Assembly (NCBI GenBank): GCA_033977485.1
Contig: CM066993.1
Coordinates: forward strand, 68,798,864 to 68,862,863
DNA: 64,000 nt
Reading direction: 5' to 3'
Origin: Hydrangea macrophylla
Taxonomy: Eukaryota > Streptophyta > Magnoliopsida > Cornales > Hydrangeaceae
Under the pieces are notes generated by a model, which saw only the letters and a program-made list of their open reading frames with translations, ran no database searches and had not been told where the DNA came from. The position numbers were made by a program, and so were the translations under genes. Below, piece by piece: positions 24,643 through 35,000 of this stretch. Positions within the stretch are counted from its first letter, which is position 1. Every line of letters begins with the position of its first letter.

Positions 24643-27600
24643 CCTCCACATGGGTGGTACCAAAACTATCTAGCCAAGGCACTTTCTTGTCCTCAGATTC
24701 AATTATGAAATTAAGAATAGTCATTGGTTCGGTCGGAACATAGTAATCTATACTTTACTTTTATTCTTCTGTTTTTTTTCTTATGTACAGATAGGTACTG
24801 GTTTTTTTCCTTTTCTTCTCATCAAAATTGAAAATTTCTTACAAATTCATTGAGTGTTTTCATATTTGATTTTTTAAGCAGAGAGATAGAGACTTCATTT
24901 AACTCAGATTGATCTACGCCGGAGGCAAACCTACGTCAAGACTCAAGATAACCCCTTTTCGAAATACTCTGGTAGTGCTCCTGGATTAGAATCCAAATAA
25001 TGAATCAGAGCACATGGGGTCATCTCCTTAACTTTCTGTCAAGATAAAATATGGCGAACTAGTTAGTGACCTAAAGGCTAAAAGGTACCAAACTCCGCAG
25101 CCAGAGATTGAGAAATTCTTCAAGGACTTCTGCTATACACATTCCATTATTCCAACGTGCACATAGATATGCAGACACACTCAGTACAGAACATTTAAAA
25201 TGAGTAAGGAAGGAAGGTTACGTAAAACATTTAGTCGGAGAACAAGTACTTTTGTTAAAGTTACCATCCCAAATTATAAAAGCTATACTTACCAATGAAA
25301 GGAATGATTTCAAAAGGCAATTTTGTGCTAGAGATATTGTGCAAGGCAAATTCCATAAAGAATTAGAGACTGCTCTAAGAGAATGCCTTCAAACAGTTCA
25401 GAAGATACTAAGGTCATTTTGAGGGTCTGGAATAATATTCAACTATATTACCATTAGGAATTAAGAAGCTAATATGTTCTAAACAAACAGGCCACAAATT
25501 ATTCTGGACAAGAAGTGCTTGACAACCAGTATATTAGCCTAAATAGAGCGTATCCTTTCCATAATCTTCCATTTGCTAGTAGCCATATATTAACCACGAA
25601 GGTGGTCATAGAAGACAAAAAGGACACGCTAAGAAAAATGGTCTTGGTGATCTGAGACCTTGCTAATAACAATCTGATCATGGTAGACTCCAATAAAAAA
25701 AATTTTAAAAAAAAAAAGGCAGCCCAGTGCACGAGGCTCCCGCCATTGCGGGGTCTGAGGTGGATGAGCTGTACGCAGTCTTTAGTCTTTACCCCTGCAA
25801 ACAAAGAGACTGTTTCCATATTCGAACCTGTGACCTCCAGGTCACAATGGAGCAACCTTACCGTTGCGCCAAGAAAAAAAAATTTTGTTTGACAATCCAT
25901 CAATCAATTGACAACATTTATATGAGATATTAATCGAACTCATCTTCCACACGCGGTAGATCGGATCTGAAGCATCACTGTGCACAATTCATCAAGCGTC
26001 TTAAAGCTTATTAAGTTTTGACGCTAAAGTTCGAATAAGTACGGAACTACTTTAACATGAAAAACATACAATACCAGAACACACTTCTTTTGACCAAGAT
26101 CCCATCTGATTTGGTGTGAGTTTGAATCCCCCCCTCCCCCAAATTACCTCCCAATAAAAGAACAGAGAAACATACAATACAAAGGGAGCATATATATGAC
26201 AAGATCATATGAATTCACAATATAAAAGAGGGAGCATTTACAATTGAGAGAACTCACGGTAAAACACCAGCAAGATTTCCAGCTAACCCAGAGTAAAGAC
26301 CCTTCAAAACAATTTTCCCCCCGCCCCGAACTGCCTAACATGGGACAATGAATAGTAAGTCAAATAATTCAAGAACAAAGGAGGAAAAAATTGTAAAGAA
26401 CTGATTGTCATAGATAAAACACGAACCCAATGGCTATAACAAACATTGCAGATCCACGTAAGGATACACAGATAAAGATGCATGTGGAGGACTATTTAAA
26501 TATGGATGAATAATAAGAATTAAAATTAGGCCATTAAAGTGAAATCATATATATCAAACCCAGCGATTAGGAAAGGGCCAAAAGGCATTTTTCTTTTCTA
26601 GCCTGTTTCATCCATCGAATTACATTACACATTAGCAGCAATACTAATTCTGTTAATAGATACACAGCAACTCCAACCAATGCAATTCAGAAAATCAACA
26701 TACCATCATCTAATTGCAATACCATCTAAAATTGGATGAAATGACATTTTAATTGAAGCATTACAAGAAAACTCCATAAACCCTAATCAATTTATCTGCA
26801 TTTATCCAAAAACAAATTCAATCCTGAAATGATCCACAAAAACTCTTTGAATGACAATACAGAGCAGTCCTTCAACAAGAATAATATTAAGTAACCTGCT
26901 TGAAGTCGAGTCTTTATTGTATCAATTGGGTATAAAGCAGCTTCAACAACCACACCAGCTGCACCTCCTGCTATAGCACCCTCTGCAAAACCCCCAAAGT
27001 TGAATATTTTAAAAACATGATTTTCTAAGATGTCTTAGATATGTTTCACTATATGGTGTTTACGTGCATTCATCCAATGAAAGAGAAAACGTAATAATGC
27101 ATGGTTTTAAGTACTCTCGAGCTTGGGAACAGAAATTAGAACTTAATTTGCAATAAAATTAAGCCCATTCAACTGATGACTATAGTGGCACCATTGTAAG
27201 TTATTGTAATAGCACTATTCACTGTGCTGTCCCAACTTCGGTCCTTATTAGGATGCTATGTAGCAGTGACTAATAGTTTTATTTGCATCTTTTAAGCCTC
27301 TTTCACTCAGTTCTTGGTTCATAAAAAGTACACCGTCTGTTCCATGACTTGATTTGCTTGTCAGCAAGATTTACAGAGAGTTGTAATCATCTCTTTTGAA
27401 TGAAACAAATGTTCCAACTGAGAAATTGCAGCTATAAAGTTCAAAATTTTGATTTCAGAGGCTTTCAAAAGGTTTAAATTTTGAGCGCAGTTGACCTGTG
27501 ATTGTTTAGATGCTTCTACTAATCTCTCTTTTTCTTTCTTGCACTCGTCTACTTTTGTCTTCTTTCTGATACTTCAAAGAATAGATGAAAAGGGATTCCC

Positions 27601-30600
27601 GATTATTTCTACATGTTGGTCAGAACTATCTACTGTTGATCCATCAAATCTACACTGTACGTAAAGCACCCAAGCACTTTTTTGGTCGAGAGAGCACCGT
27701 ATTTCAGTGATTTGGCTGGACCAATGAGGTCGGTTGTGACTGGAAAGTGTTATTGCCTCTATCATTAGCTCAAATACTCCCCAGTTTTGGAGATTTAGTC
27801 AACTTTCAAAGGGTACTTAATTATGTTCAAGAAATTTCCTACAGTTCTTACCATTTCTCACAGAACTTAGACTGTATACAAAGGAATTGTCGTATAAAAT
27901 ATATTATCAAATGACAATGTACCAATGATACACATTCCTAGACTACATGAAAGCAAATCCAAACTTTTACTTACCTTGACGGTTAGCATTTGAAAAGGTA
28001 GACCTTCGTAGTGTAAGTGATCGTTACAAGCTTAGTTGTTGCTCAATAAACTATTTTCACAGTTTTTGTGCTAAACAGTCGCAAAAACTGAAATCAATTA
28101 TCATAAACTGACTTTAAGACATAAATAATTTCAGTAATCCTATTAGTGTGTGCATACTGCATATATGGTTCATGTCTTTCTATACACTCACGGTTATGCA
28201 GGTAAAGATCCTAATGCATGCAAATATGCAATGCCCCTTTATACAACACATACACATTATGTATGAATCTCATGCATCGAATAATTTCACAATGTTCTTT
28301 TACCACAAACGTTATGAATTACGATAGAAGATTCACAAGCAACCCCAGCTCCACCCACCCTTATAGTTGCAGTAATCCTATTAGCATGTGCATATATGCT
28401 TCTGTTTTTCCATAAAATCACGGGTATGCATGTGTTGAATATTCGGATGTTCTCGCTCCTTTTACTGAGTTCATTAATTTTGGATCACGTTAATTTAGGG
28501 CTTTCTACTTGGTATCAAAGCTGGGTTGTTGGGTCGGCCCTCCGCCCTCCTGCCGTGTAATCCGGCATTGAGGGGGAATGGTGATGTGATCCAGGGGGTG
28601 TGTTGAATTGTCCCACATCGCCCGGGCATAGCCCCCGTCTGTGCTTCTTATAAGCCTGGGTAATCCTCCCCTCATAAGGCGCCTTTTGAGGGAGAGTCAG
28701 ACAAGACGTACTTATTATGTATGAACCGTATAATTTCACAATATTGTTCTTTTAACACATAAGAATCACAAACAACCCCAGCTCCAGCCACCCTTACTCC
28801 CTAAGGAATTTTGATATGTCAACTCATATGAACCAAAGACTCTAAATGCCTTCCTACTTCATTTTATAGACCAACAGACCATGGGTAACGTACATTTTGT
28901 AGTAGTCTCTATTAGAAATTCTGAAAGCTTGATTGTAAATCTCATTTTTATTGGCTCGCAAGAGTTTCCCCGGCAGTTCAGATGACTTGAAAATTCAATG
29001 ACTTTCGTAATCTGTTATATATCTTCACGCAACAAAAATTACAAATATAAGATAACTTAATTAAAAGATAAAAGCATACTGGCGAGCTAAGAATTTTTTT
29101 AAGAATCCTTTGTCCAAGAGCTACCCATTTCATCTTCAATTAGGATTCTAATATTTTCTACAGAATTTCTTAATAATTATACACCGCACATATCAGGCCA
29201 GCCTTTGCTTTGTGTGAATTTCCAAATTTTAAAAAGAAAAATTGAGGAAAACATAACATTTGCAACCTCCTCCCTACATATTTGATTTCCTCCTAATTGA
29301 TGAATCATTTTCTTTGTCAAGGCAATGAATTTTGGTAGATTTAGAATGTGGTTGAATTAACAGTCAGACGTGATAAACCACATTCAAAGTCTTATACTTC
29401 ACTAAGCTAACAATTTTACACTAGTTCCCTCTTTTGACTGCACTGGAATCATCTCAAGAACTTCAAGGTTAAGATTTTTAGTTTCGTAGGATCAAGGATA
29501 CCACAGTATTAATAAACTCAGTACTACATTCAATTATAAATTACTGATCTCCTCTTTCAACTGTAATCTATATGATGCATCACTAAATCTTTTGCACACT
29601 ATTTGAATCCACAAAACAGGCCAACTCCACTATCAGATCAATACATGCCTACGCAGCACAGACTCTTCATTTAGGCTGTCATACCCGTGTCGGACGACGA
29701 AACCACTGGATACGTATCCGACATGCCCAGTACCGTGCCTGGTATTTTTGTACTCTCTTTTAAATCAGACACTCGACTGACAGGTCCGGAAGATTATGAG
29801 ATAACTTCTCTGTATAAATAGCAATCGATTCATCATATTGCTTTTATTCTCCAACACTATAAATTGTTCTAGTAGTAAATCCTTGGTGACTTTTATTTGT
29901 CACACTTATCGTCATTATAAATGATTTGGCTATGGTAAGAAAATCTTGCTTGGAAGAACTTGTGATGTAAATCTGATCGTCTTCTTGTGGATAATTTGAT
30001 TCTATTGGTTGATATCATAATAGTGTTACAAGGCGTGAATGATGAATGTGATTCATTTCCTCGCATTTTATATATGTTTGTTTGTGACTGTGTATTAAAT
30101 CTAGTATTAGTACTGTATAATTAATCAAAAATTGTTCGCCGTATCCTGTCCATGTCTGTGTCCTACCTTTGTAGGATTTGCCAGGTCATACCGTATTTGT
30201 GTCCATATACGTGCTACATAAATACATGCTTCTAGCCTTCTACACTATATCAAACTTCAACTAATACAAACATACCAAATAATACACGCAAAAAGTCAAA
30301 GGGCTTGTCATCTTGGACACTGACTGATGCAAAAATCTTGTTTCGATCATCTTGAGAACTATGCATTCCATTCCTCCGAGTGCCTGAAAAAATATCGTGG
30401 CTAATATTAGTGGACATTACAGAATACCAGCATCAATAAAGAGGATTAATCAAGATAGGATTATCCTAACCACAGTATCAATAGAAGAATCCCAACCATA
30501 CTTCCAAAACATCTCAAGTTCCAGTGATGACCGAATATAATTCTTACATCACAAGCAGATGAAAAACCAAGTAAAATTATCGCAAATTCTTCATTACATT

Positions 30601-32440
30601 TTATTATTTATTTCCGAGGTTATTCCTTTAATATGCAATAAAATTACATGGGTGAACTTCTTGGTAATGTAAAAGTATATAGGTCACAACCTTTAACAAC
30701 TGAATAACATTTCCTTAAACATATCACTTGCACTAGCTAACTTTAGCACGCTACTCCAGCTTTTCTATATCGGGTAGCATTACAATGGATCATCCACTAG
30801 GATTGACAAAAGCAACTATATACTGCTTCGTATCGAGTAATTGTATCACTAAAAGCTAAAAATTAAACTTCTTAAGATATGATTCTCTTTTTTGTAAGTG
30901 TCTCCCATTATAACTTGGTTAATGACGCAAGAAGAAAATGAGTGACTAGGCAATAAAAACAACACATCTAACAAGAATATTTGGTTGACAGATTATCATA
31001 TTTTGTTAGAATTTGATACCAAATTATGTTTATTCTTGAATTAACAAATTGAAAGAAGGTTCGACAACCAACTTCTAACAAAGAGAACACATGTGGAAGT
31101 GGTGAAAAGCCCTAAGTAAAATTAATTGATTGCATGTAATATTGCTAAACCTGTATATAGAGTGGACTAATAGACAAGGGATGGCCTTGGTGAACTCTCC
31201 CACCATTACATCATCTGTAGTTTCAATATCTACGGGATCCTTCCATATAATAACCTAGTTCCCAAATTTATTATCTCAACCCAAAGAAAAAAGAAAATAC
31301 AAATATAGAGTAGAGAGTATGATTTACTGGATGTACTGTGCTGCATTGCATCTTGTTTCATGCTTACAAAATCTTCTTTCATCTTCTTTCCTGAAACTTT
31401 TGTTTTAGGAGACACATTTGACATAGTGCATAGCTCCAAGTTACTTCAGAAATAACACCAAGGCCACCTTTGGTTTGCTGACTTAGAGAAGGAGAAGAAA
31501 CGAAGAAAGACAAGAAGGAAAACTGTTTCCCTAGGATTTTCCCTAGTATTTTCTCCATGCAAACATTGAAATCAAAAAATTTGCATATAAAATAGGAAAT
31601 CAAGATAATAGGAAGAGACGTGGCTAACAAATTCAAATTTTCAGTTTTAATTTTACTCAATTTACTTTTCCTTCCTATGTTCTGCACTATTTTCGTTGTA
31701 ACCAAATGAAGAAAGTGTTTCTTCGGCGTTTTACTTTTCTCTTCACTCACAAAATCCATGAACCAAACCAGACTCCAAAAGTTACACCCCCTCATTAAAA
31801 ATTTCAAACTTGCCCATGACAACCAAACTGACCAATACAATAACTACATTTTAGTTGCAATAGCCTACACAACCAATTTTGAGCCAATGTAATGCCTAAG
31901 ATCCTCAAATTCAAATTAAACATATGTTCAACATTGTTCACTAATCACACGGTCTGTCAAAAAGGCACTCATATTTTCACTTATCCTTAGTAAGTAGAGT
32001 AATAGTATTTCCAAACCCAATCAGAAATTAAAGACATTGGCATACAAGTAATCCAACAAACTAGTAAATCAATATGAGGTGGTAAACTCATAGTAAACAT
32101 TTAGGCTCTGTTTGGTTCATGGATTTCGCGAGGGAAAGGAAAACAAGAAGGAAACTAGTTCCCTCGTGTTTTCCTTCATGCTGATGCTGAGATAACATTT
32201 ATAAAAAATTTTAAAAATCTAAAATATAATTGTAATATATGAATAAAGGAAGGGAATTGACTCGCGACATTCAAAATATTCAATTTATTTATTTATCCTC
32301 ATCATTTTCCTTATTAACCAAAACAAAGGAAAAATGATTTCCTCTGTATCTTCCCTCACTAAATTCAACAACCAAACAAAGCCTTAAAAAGTATTAAGCC
32401 ACGGAAATGAATTACCAGGTTGAAATGTTTTCTTATCCAT
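6383..32440 (-). CDS. SAMC: S-adenosylmethionine carrier (mitochondrial carrier family), 12 coding exons
   Basis: Exchanges cytosolic S-adenosylmethionine for S-adenosylhomocysteine across the inner membrane of plastids/mitochondria (known role of plant SAMC1/SAMC2). Coding exons, each with GT/AG borders, in transcript order: 32440-32416, 30383-30276, 26982-26896, 26330-26258, 24468-24378, 23311-23258, 23182-23087, 22309-22220, 21734-21683, 7550-7489, 7346-7266, 6535-6383. They sum to 972 bp, 323 residues plus TAA, with all phases compatible. The three carrier signatures are intact: PIDTIKTR (residues 63-70), PTEVVKQR (144-151) and PLDVIKTR (235-242), one per tripartite repeat. The family-typical GIGPRVMWIGIGGSIFFG stretch opens the last exon. 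The start is the first ATG found after the 5'UTR exon. The N-terminus is short, so plastid targeting is uncertain. The C-terminus ends in a duplicated SNSSKTD heptad from an 18-bp tandem repeat. The gene appears functional despite about 25 kb of introns. Whether it is SAMC1 or SAMC2 is not settled; the sequence around residues 46-60 and 247-253 looks more SAMC2-like. Confidence 0.93.
8428..9010. repeat. Left terminal inverted repeat region of the MULE
   Basis: Matches 20790-21240 in reverse. It contains TAACCTAGGTTA, a long CT microsatellite (8573-8619) and three tandem copies, each about 90-130 bp, of a CTCCCACCTCCGACCTTCCT / CGCCGCCCCACACCCACCAC unit between about 8700 and 8975. The right arm has only one copy, so the minisatellite expanded after the arms diverged. 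Confidence 0.8.
9539..11390 (+). pseudogene. FAR1-type MULE transposase, left (plus) copy, decayed
   Basis: Translations resemble FAR1/FHY3-family MULE transposases. An N-terminal FAR1 DNA-binding region runs over 9675-9970 (GYYRRYGNQMGF, CEARIRAM, GKWIVRK, LNHNHVLSP). A MULE catalytic region follows at about 10273-10530 (TTYLTNKYDIPFAPFVGVNHHGQS, split here as TFNTTYLTNKYD and FVGVNHHGQS). A SWIM-like CVC..CRH pattern occurs near 11188-11232. It is broken by a stop after VCSR (9809), by a 37-bp deletion near 10275 relative to the right arm, and by several stops between 10600 and 10920. The gene points toward the palindrome centre. Confidence 0.85.
11330..11600. repeat. Centre of the MULE palindrome
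   Basis: GATGAAGGACATCGCTAC on the plus strand (about 11360) recurs inverted at about 11460 and again at about 11530, so three copies of a 60-70 bp block lie around the symmetry axis near 11425. The spacer between arms is only tens of bases, forming a near-continuous hairpin. Confidence 0.75.
12267..12549. mobile_element. Tourist-like (PIF/Harbinger) MITE, copy 2
   Basis: 283 bp, 3-bp TSD TTA (12264-12266 and 12550-12552). The opposite MULE arm, near 10605-10625, lacks the insert and serves as an empty site. Same family as 5890-6186. Confidence 0.85.
13372..14235 (-). repeat. TRIM tandem array, minus orientation (4 LTRs)
   Basis: LTR starts are at 13372, 13599, 13825 and 14058, giving periods of 227, 226 and 233 bp. 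Each LTR is followed by CGCCCCC (PPT complement), an internal segment and GCTCTGATACCA (PBS complement). The last internal domain is cut off at 14235 by the switch in orientation. Confidence 0.85.
14257..14852 (-). repeat. Copia 3' LTR
   Basis: 596 bp, TGTTGGG...CCCAACA. It differs from the other LTR by an A-run length and about five substitutions. Confidence 0.93.
14873..18871 (-). CDS. Copia gag-pol polyprotein with one in-frame stop
   Basis: One reading frame runs from ATG at 18871 to the stop at 14873, interrupted only by TGA at 18365-18367. Upstream is a 168-residue UBN2-type gag. Downstream (residue 1 at 18355) are a zinc knuckle (C66, C69, H74, C79), protease DSGAS (from D130), GAG-pre-integrase, integrase core (HSDVCGPM, DDHSRKLW, PQQNGIAERMNRT), reverse transcriptase with YVDD at about 839-842, and Copia RNase H (STTEAEF). 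The order PR-INT-RT-RH defines Ty1/Copia; wording is closest to Tnt1-like elements. The stop lies between gag and the nucleocapsid. It may be a recent nonsense mutation; programmed readthrough is not usual in this group. Confidence 0.93.
18912..19506 (-). repeat. Copia 5' LTR
   Basis: 595 bp, same termini as the 3' LTR. Followed on the minus strand by T/C and the initiator-Met PBS. Confidence 0.93.
19507..19976 (+). repeat. TRIM array, plus orientation (2 full LTRs)
   Basis: PBS copies at 19525-19536 and 19751-19762; LTRs at 19635-19750 and 19861-19976. The first LTR of this arm was split by the Copia insertion (14236-14256 before it, 19512-19524 after it). Confidence 0.85.
20790..21240. repeat. 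Right terminal inverted repeat region of the MULE
   Basis: Reverse counterpart of the left end, with a single GGTGGTGGGTGTGGGGCGGC unit, GA-rich tracts (20990-21056) and the terminal GGGAGTAGCATTACTC. Arginine/glutamate-rich frames here are repeats, not genes. Confidence 0.8.
22007..22060 (+). repeat. (ATT)n tract followed by poly-T and poly-G
   Basis: ATT trinucleotides (22007-22056), then T run and a G run to 22080. Poly-tyrosine frames here are not genes. Confidence 0.85.
22553..23067. repeat. Dispersed repeat with GTGTCC/GGACAC ends, split by a SINE
   Basis: Sequence around CATGTCGGGCACAC at the left and CAGTGTCCCGTGTCC at the right, with GTCGTGTCCTAGCCATGTCTG inside, recurs at 29680-30205. 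It has no ORF and ill-defined ends. It lies in a SAMC intron. Confidence 0.4.
22768..22898 (-). mobile_element. Au-type SINE, truncated
   Basis: The minus strand carries GGAGGTCATGAGTTCGAATC (B-box region), GGGGTAAGGCTGCGTACAT and CCCGCAATGGCGGGAGCC, then CTGGACTGCCC and a T run, matching the plant Au SINE as I recall it. The 5' A-box end is missing. Confidence 0.8.
23527..23830. mobile_element. Degenerate PIF/Harbinger-like MITE
   Basis: GCTCTGTTTGGCATGTGGG at the left pairs imperfectly with CTCACTAATCCATGAACCA at the right, with paired purine/pyrimidine-rich arms between. It resembles copies at 31460-31776 and 32104-32383. Ends are not exact. Confidence 0.45.
24112..24272. mobile_element. 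Mutator-type MITE (GGGTAATGCTAGGGACAC)
   Basis: 161-bp foldback with a perfect 9-bp TSD AAGAATCTA (24103-24111 and 24273-24281). The arms contain CCATGTGGCAGTAGGA and its complement. It lies in the SAMC intron between exons 24378 and 23311. A half copy is at 3706. Confidence 0.88.
24608..24641 (+). repeat. (GA)n microsatellite
   Basis: Uninterrupted GA dinucleotides in a SAMC intron. Confidence 0.9.
25707..25873 (-). mobile_element. Au-type SINE, full length
   Basis: Minus strand starts CTTGGCGCAACGGTAAGG (A-box region), contains GGTCACAGGTTCGAA (B box), and ends GCACTGGGCTGCC plus T run. A/T-rich direct repeats (AAAAAAAATTTT, about 25695-25706 and 25875-25886) flank it. It lies in a SAMC intron. 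Confidence 0.85.
26060..26150 (+). mobile_element. Possible SINE fragment
   Basis: GTGTGAGTTTGAATCCCCCC resembles a B box followed by a C-rich segment like that in the SINE at 5089. No TSD was found. Confidence 0.3.
28505..28705 (+). mobile_element. Degenerate TRIM-like element
   Basis: TGGTATCAAAGCTGGGTTG (initiator-Met PBS-like, 28511) is followed about 80 bp later by a G-rich tract (CCAGGGGGTG) and then TGTTGAATTGTCCCACATCG, the LTR start seen in the TRIMs at 13372-19976. Only the internal domain and the start of the 3' LTR are recognisable. Confidence 0.55.
29680..30205. repeat. Dispersed repeat, second copy
   Basis: Ends CATACCCGTGTCGGAC and GTATTTGTGTCCATATACG are loosely inverted. 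It shares GTCCATGTCTGTGTCCTA with 22980-23000. Possibly a non-autonomous DNA transposon. Confidence 0.35.
31460..31776. mobile_element. Degenerate PIF/Harbinger-like MITE
   Basis: GGCCACCTTTGGTTTGCTG at the left and CCATGAACCAAACCAGACTC at the right are imperfect inverted repeats, with purine-rich and pyrimidine-rich arms between. It lies in SAMC intron 2. Confidence 0.5.
32104..32383. mobile_element. Tourist-like (PIF/Harbinger) MITE
   Basis: 280 bp with ends GGCTCTGTTTGGTT and AACCAAACAAAGCC, flanked by TTA (32101-32103 and 32384-32386). It lies directly downstream of coding exon 1 in SAMC intron 2. Confidence 0.82.
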
Positions 32441-32758
32441 CGATAAATGTTGTCTCAGCTGCAAAGATTTGGTTGGACTGTCAGACAACTAATCTTAGAA
32501 AATTCAAAGTGAAAAGAGCTAACTAACATCGAATTGTGAACAAGCTGCATGTATATAGGAACTATAGAATCTTGCATCAACTGATATGTTGAAATTCAAC
32601 TACTCTTAAATTCACAAATGAATTTTGTAAAATAAAAAATAAAAACATATTCAAGAACATGCATTCCAAATTTCCTATTAATATATTGAATTCAAATTTG
32701 TAGGTGTTTCTGGTCAATCTACAACCCTAATTCATGAGATTTGAGTTTGTGCCTATAA

Positions 32759-32817
32759 ATGTGTGTGTGTGTCTGTGTGTGTGTGTGTGAGAGAGAGAAA
32801 GAGAGAGAGAGAGAGAA
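32759..32817 (+). repeat. (GT)n/(GA)n compound microsatellite
   Basis: Alternating GT repeats followed by GA repeats on the plus strand. On the gene strand this is a CT/AC tract starting one base inside the SAMC leader intron, next to the donor site. Confidence 0.85.
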
Positions 32818-32818
32818 C

Positions 32819-32900
32819 CTGTGGAGTCTGGATAGAGCTCGTGAGCTTGGTGTGTCGTCTCGTCTGTGAATGGGTTTAGAGTGGTGAGAGAAAGAAATTC
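32819..32900 (-). other. SAMC 5'UTR exon (upstream end uncertain)
   Basis: On the minus strand a CCACAG|GTTCTC donor lies at 32819/32818, and the next exon opens at 32477 after a CTGACAG acceptor. No ATG occurs in this exon, so it is non-coding. The intron begins directly with a CT-rich tract that continues into a GT/GA microsatellite. The transcription start is not visible; 32900 is an estimate. Confidence 0.55.
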
Positions 32901-32927
32901 AAATTACTGAAATAGCCTCTCAAAGTA

Positions 32928-33117
32928 GAGAGCATTTTTGCTCACCCCAAATTTGGTACACCAATGCTCACCCAAGCATCCCATTGGCCAATGCAGTGGG
33001 GCCCAGGATTAAACAATATTGTTTAATATTGTTTAATCCTGGGCCCCACTGCATTGGCCAATGGGATGCTTGGGTGAGCATTGGTGTACCAAATTTGGGG
33101 TGAGCAAAAGTATTTTC
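32928..33117. mobile_element. Mutator-type MITE, family GCTCACCC, copy B
   Basis: 190-bp near-perfect foldback, ends GAGAGCATTTTTGCTCACCC and GAAAATACTTTTGCTCACCC in opposite sense, perfect 9-bp TSD CTCAAAGTA (32919-32927 and 33118-33126). It lies immediately upstream of the SAMC 5'UTR exon, so it probably sits in the promoter or first transcribed bases. Confidence 0.9.
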
Positions 33118-33350
33118 CTCAAAGTAATAGGCAATCGGTTCGGGCCGGTTTCAGCGGAGCCTAGTGAGTAAATCTGGAAACGGGCAGGTATGTGACGGTC
33201 CCCATACCCCAGTCCTGTCCCGCTTGGATTAACCCTTACCCGGCCCGACCCGACCCTGAGAAGACCTCCCCATCCCCGACCCCGACTGTTATGGAAAAAT
33301 CCGCCCCCTGCCGATTAGCCCCGTCCTTCCCCATTGAGCCTTTCTTTTAG

Positions 33351-33512
33351 GAGTAATTCTTTGGTGACAATTTTTATACAATTTTTATACAATTTTTTAA
33401 AAAGATGTATCTATCTCTCTCATGTGATGTCACTGGACCCCACAATGACACAGGAGGGAGATAGACACATCTTTTAGGAAGTTGTATGAAAGTTGTCACC
33501 AAAGAATTACCC
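33351..33512. mobile_element. Mutator-type MITE (GAGTAATTCTTTGGTGAC)
   Basis: 162 bp with a perfect 9-bp TSD TTCTTTTAG (33342-33350 and 33513-33521). The interior matches the MITE at 4127-4303 (TCTATCTCTCTCATGTGATG). Confidence 0.87.
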
Positions 33513-33521
33513 TTCTTTTAG

Positions 33522-33916
33522 TTCATGTGTGACAGTTTGGGTAATAATCAATTAATCAAGTACAATAAAATCAAATATAATCCATCAATCAAATTAAAAT
33601 TAATTAGGTTATCTATCAAAAATCAAACAATAATGTATATAAGTACAATATACATTATTTCAAGTAATGAATTCGAATCCAGTATAAAGTATAATACTTA
33701 TATCATAATAATGTATATTTCAAGTTCTAAGTAATGAATTCAATTTATTTCAAGCACACACTTACGCACACACACTATTGCAAGCGGGCACGCACACACT
33801 TACGCTGTCAGCACATAGTGTAGAGATGACATGAGTTAGGGTATTTCAAAGGTAAGAGACGAGATTTGTTAGAGTTACCTTGTAGTCTTGTAGATTAGAT
33901 GAGTGAGATGAGAGCC
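33522..33916. other. AT-rich spacer, no gene seen
   Basis: AATC/TATA-rich sequence with CACACA stretches near 33755-33805. Only short spurious frames. Confidence 0.5.
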
Positions 33917-33919
33917 TTA

Positions 33920-34406
33920 CACTTCGTTTAGATTGAGAAAAGTGGAGAGAAGATAAGAGAAACTTATCAAGAGAAGAGAAAAGAAAGTTTATTTTCTCCA
34001 TCATGTTTGGATAGACAATAAAGGAGAAAATAGAAATAAAGAGAAACACAACTTTTTCTCGTCTAGTTAACATTCATAAGAGAGGAAAAAAAATACTTAT
34101 AACCAATTTACTTTTTTATCTCTATTAGAAATATATGTTAGATGAAATAATAATATATTGGGGCGTATTGTCTTTTACACATTATTTAATTAAGTTTCTC
34201 TTATTTTCTCTTCGGAATCTCTCCGATTTGGAAATAAACAAAAGTGGGCTCTTTTCTCTCCAATTTCTCCCCACTTTTCCCCACTTTCTCTCCATTTCTC
34301 TTCTCTTCTCTTCCCACTTAAATTACCAAACGAGATAACTGGAGAGAAAGTGGTACGCTTTCTCTTCTCTTCTCTTCTCTTCATTTCTCTCAATCCAAAC
34401 GAAGTG
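33920..34406. mobile_element. PIF/Harbinger-type MITE (CACTTCGTTTRGATTGAG)
   Basis: 487 bp, long inverted arms rich in GAGAAAAG/CTTTTCTC, TSD TTA (33917-33919 and 34407-34409). Confidence 0.8.
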
Positions 34407-34497
34407 TTAGAGTGAGATGCAATTTGAGAGAGAGCCATTAGAGAGGATCCGCCCCATTGTCATCCCTACAATAGTGAGGCCAACGCTCGGCATAATT

Positions 34498-34519
34498 GGG
34501 GGGGGGGGGGGGGGGGGGA
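34498..34519 (+). repeat. Poly-G tract
   Basis: About 22 consecutive G residues. Its length is prone to assembly error. Confidence 0.8.
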
Positions 34520-34685
34520 GGAAATCATCCTTCTTAGGGCCCATATTTAACTCGGTCTTGGCCCAAATAAATTGTAGCATCGTTTTTTTTTAATTATTAT
34601 TATTACTTAGCATCGGTTTTTTTTTTACTGAGCCTCGTGTTTTTTTGTATTTCATTAACATGCATCGTGTTTTTTTGTACTTCAT

Positions 34686-35000
34686 TAACATGCATCTCCA
34701 ATCACATTACCTAAAAATTTCTCTAATTTTTAGCCAAAATATCTATTTAAGCCCCCAACTCCAACCATATTTCCCATTATAGGGAGGTTTGCATTATTAT
34801 ATTAATTTTTTTTATACAAAAGTTGAAAATTTTAATACACTCTTTGTCCTTAAATGAATATAGTATGCATTATTTTTCATTATTTTATTTATAAGTAATT
34901 ACCCATATTCGCACTCTCTCCTCAAATGTGGAGAACCAAAAAGGATTCCCCAAAATGGATAATGGGTATCCATTTTGGGTAATGTGATTGGAGTTGCTGT
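34686..35000. mobile_element. MITE (CTCCAATCACATTACC ends)
   Basis: Left CATCTCCAATCACATTACC pairs with right GGTAATGTGATTGGAGTTG. It abuts the next MITE, which has similar CAACTCCAAT ends. Confidence 0.65.

Larger units (their letters stand above)
26983..30275 (-). other. SAMC intron 3, 3.3 kb
   Basis: Between exons 30383-30276 and 26982-26896. It contains a TRIM-like relic (28511-28700) and a dispersed repeat (29680-30205). Otherwise it is AT-rich sequence with no ORF that looks like a gene. Confidence 0.8.
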
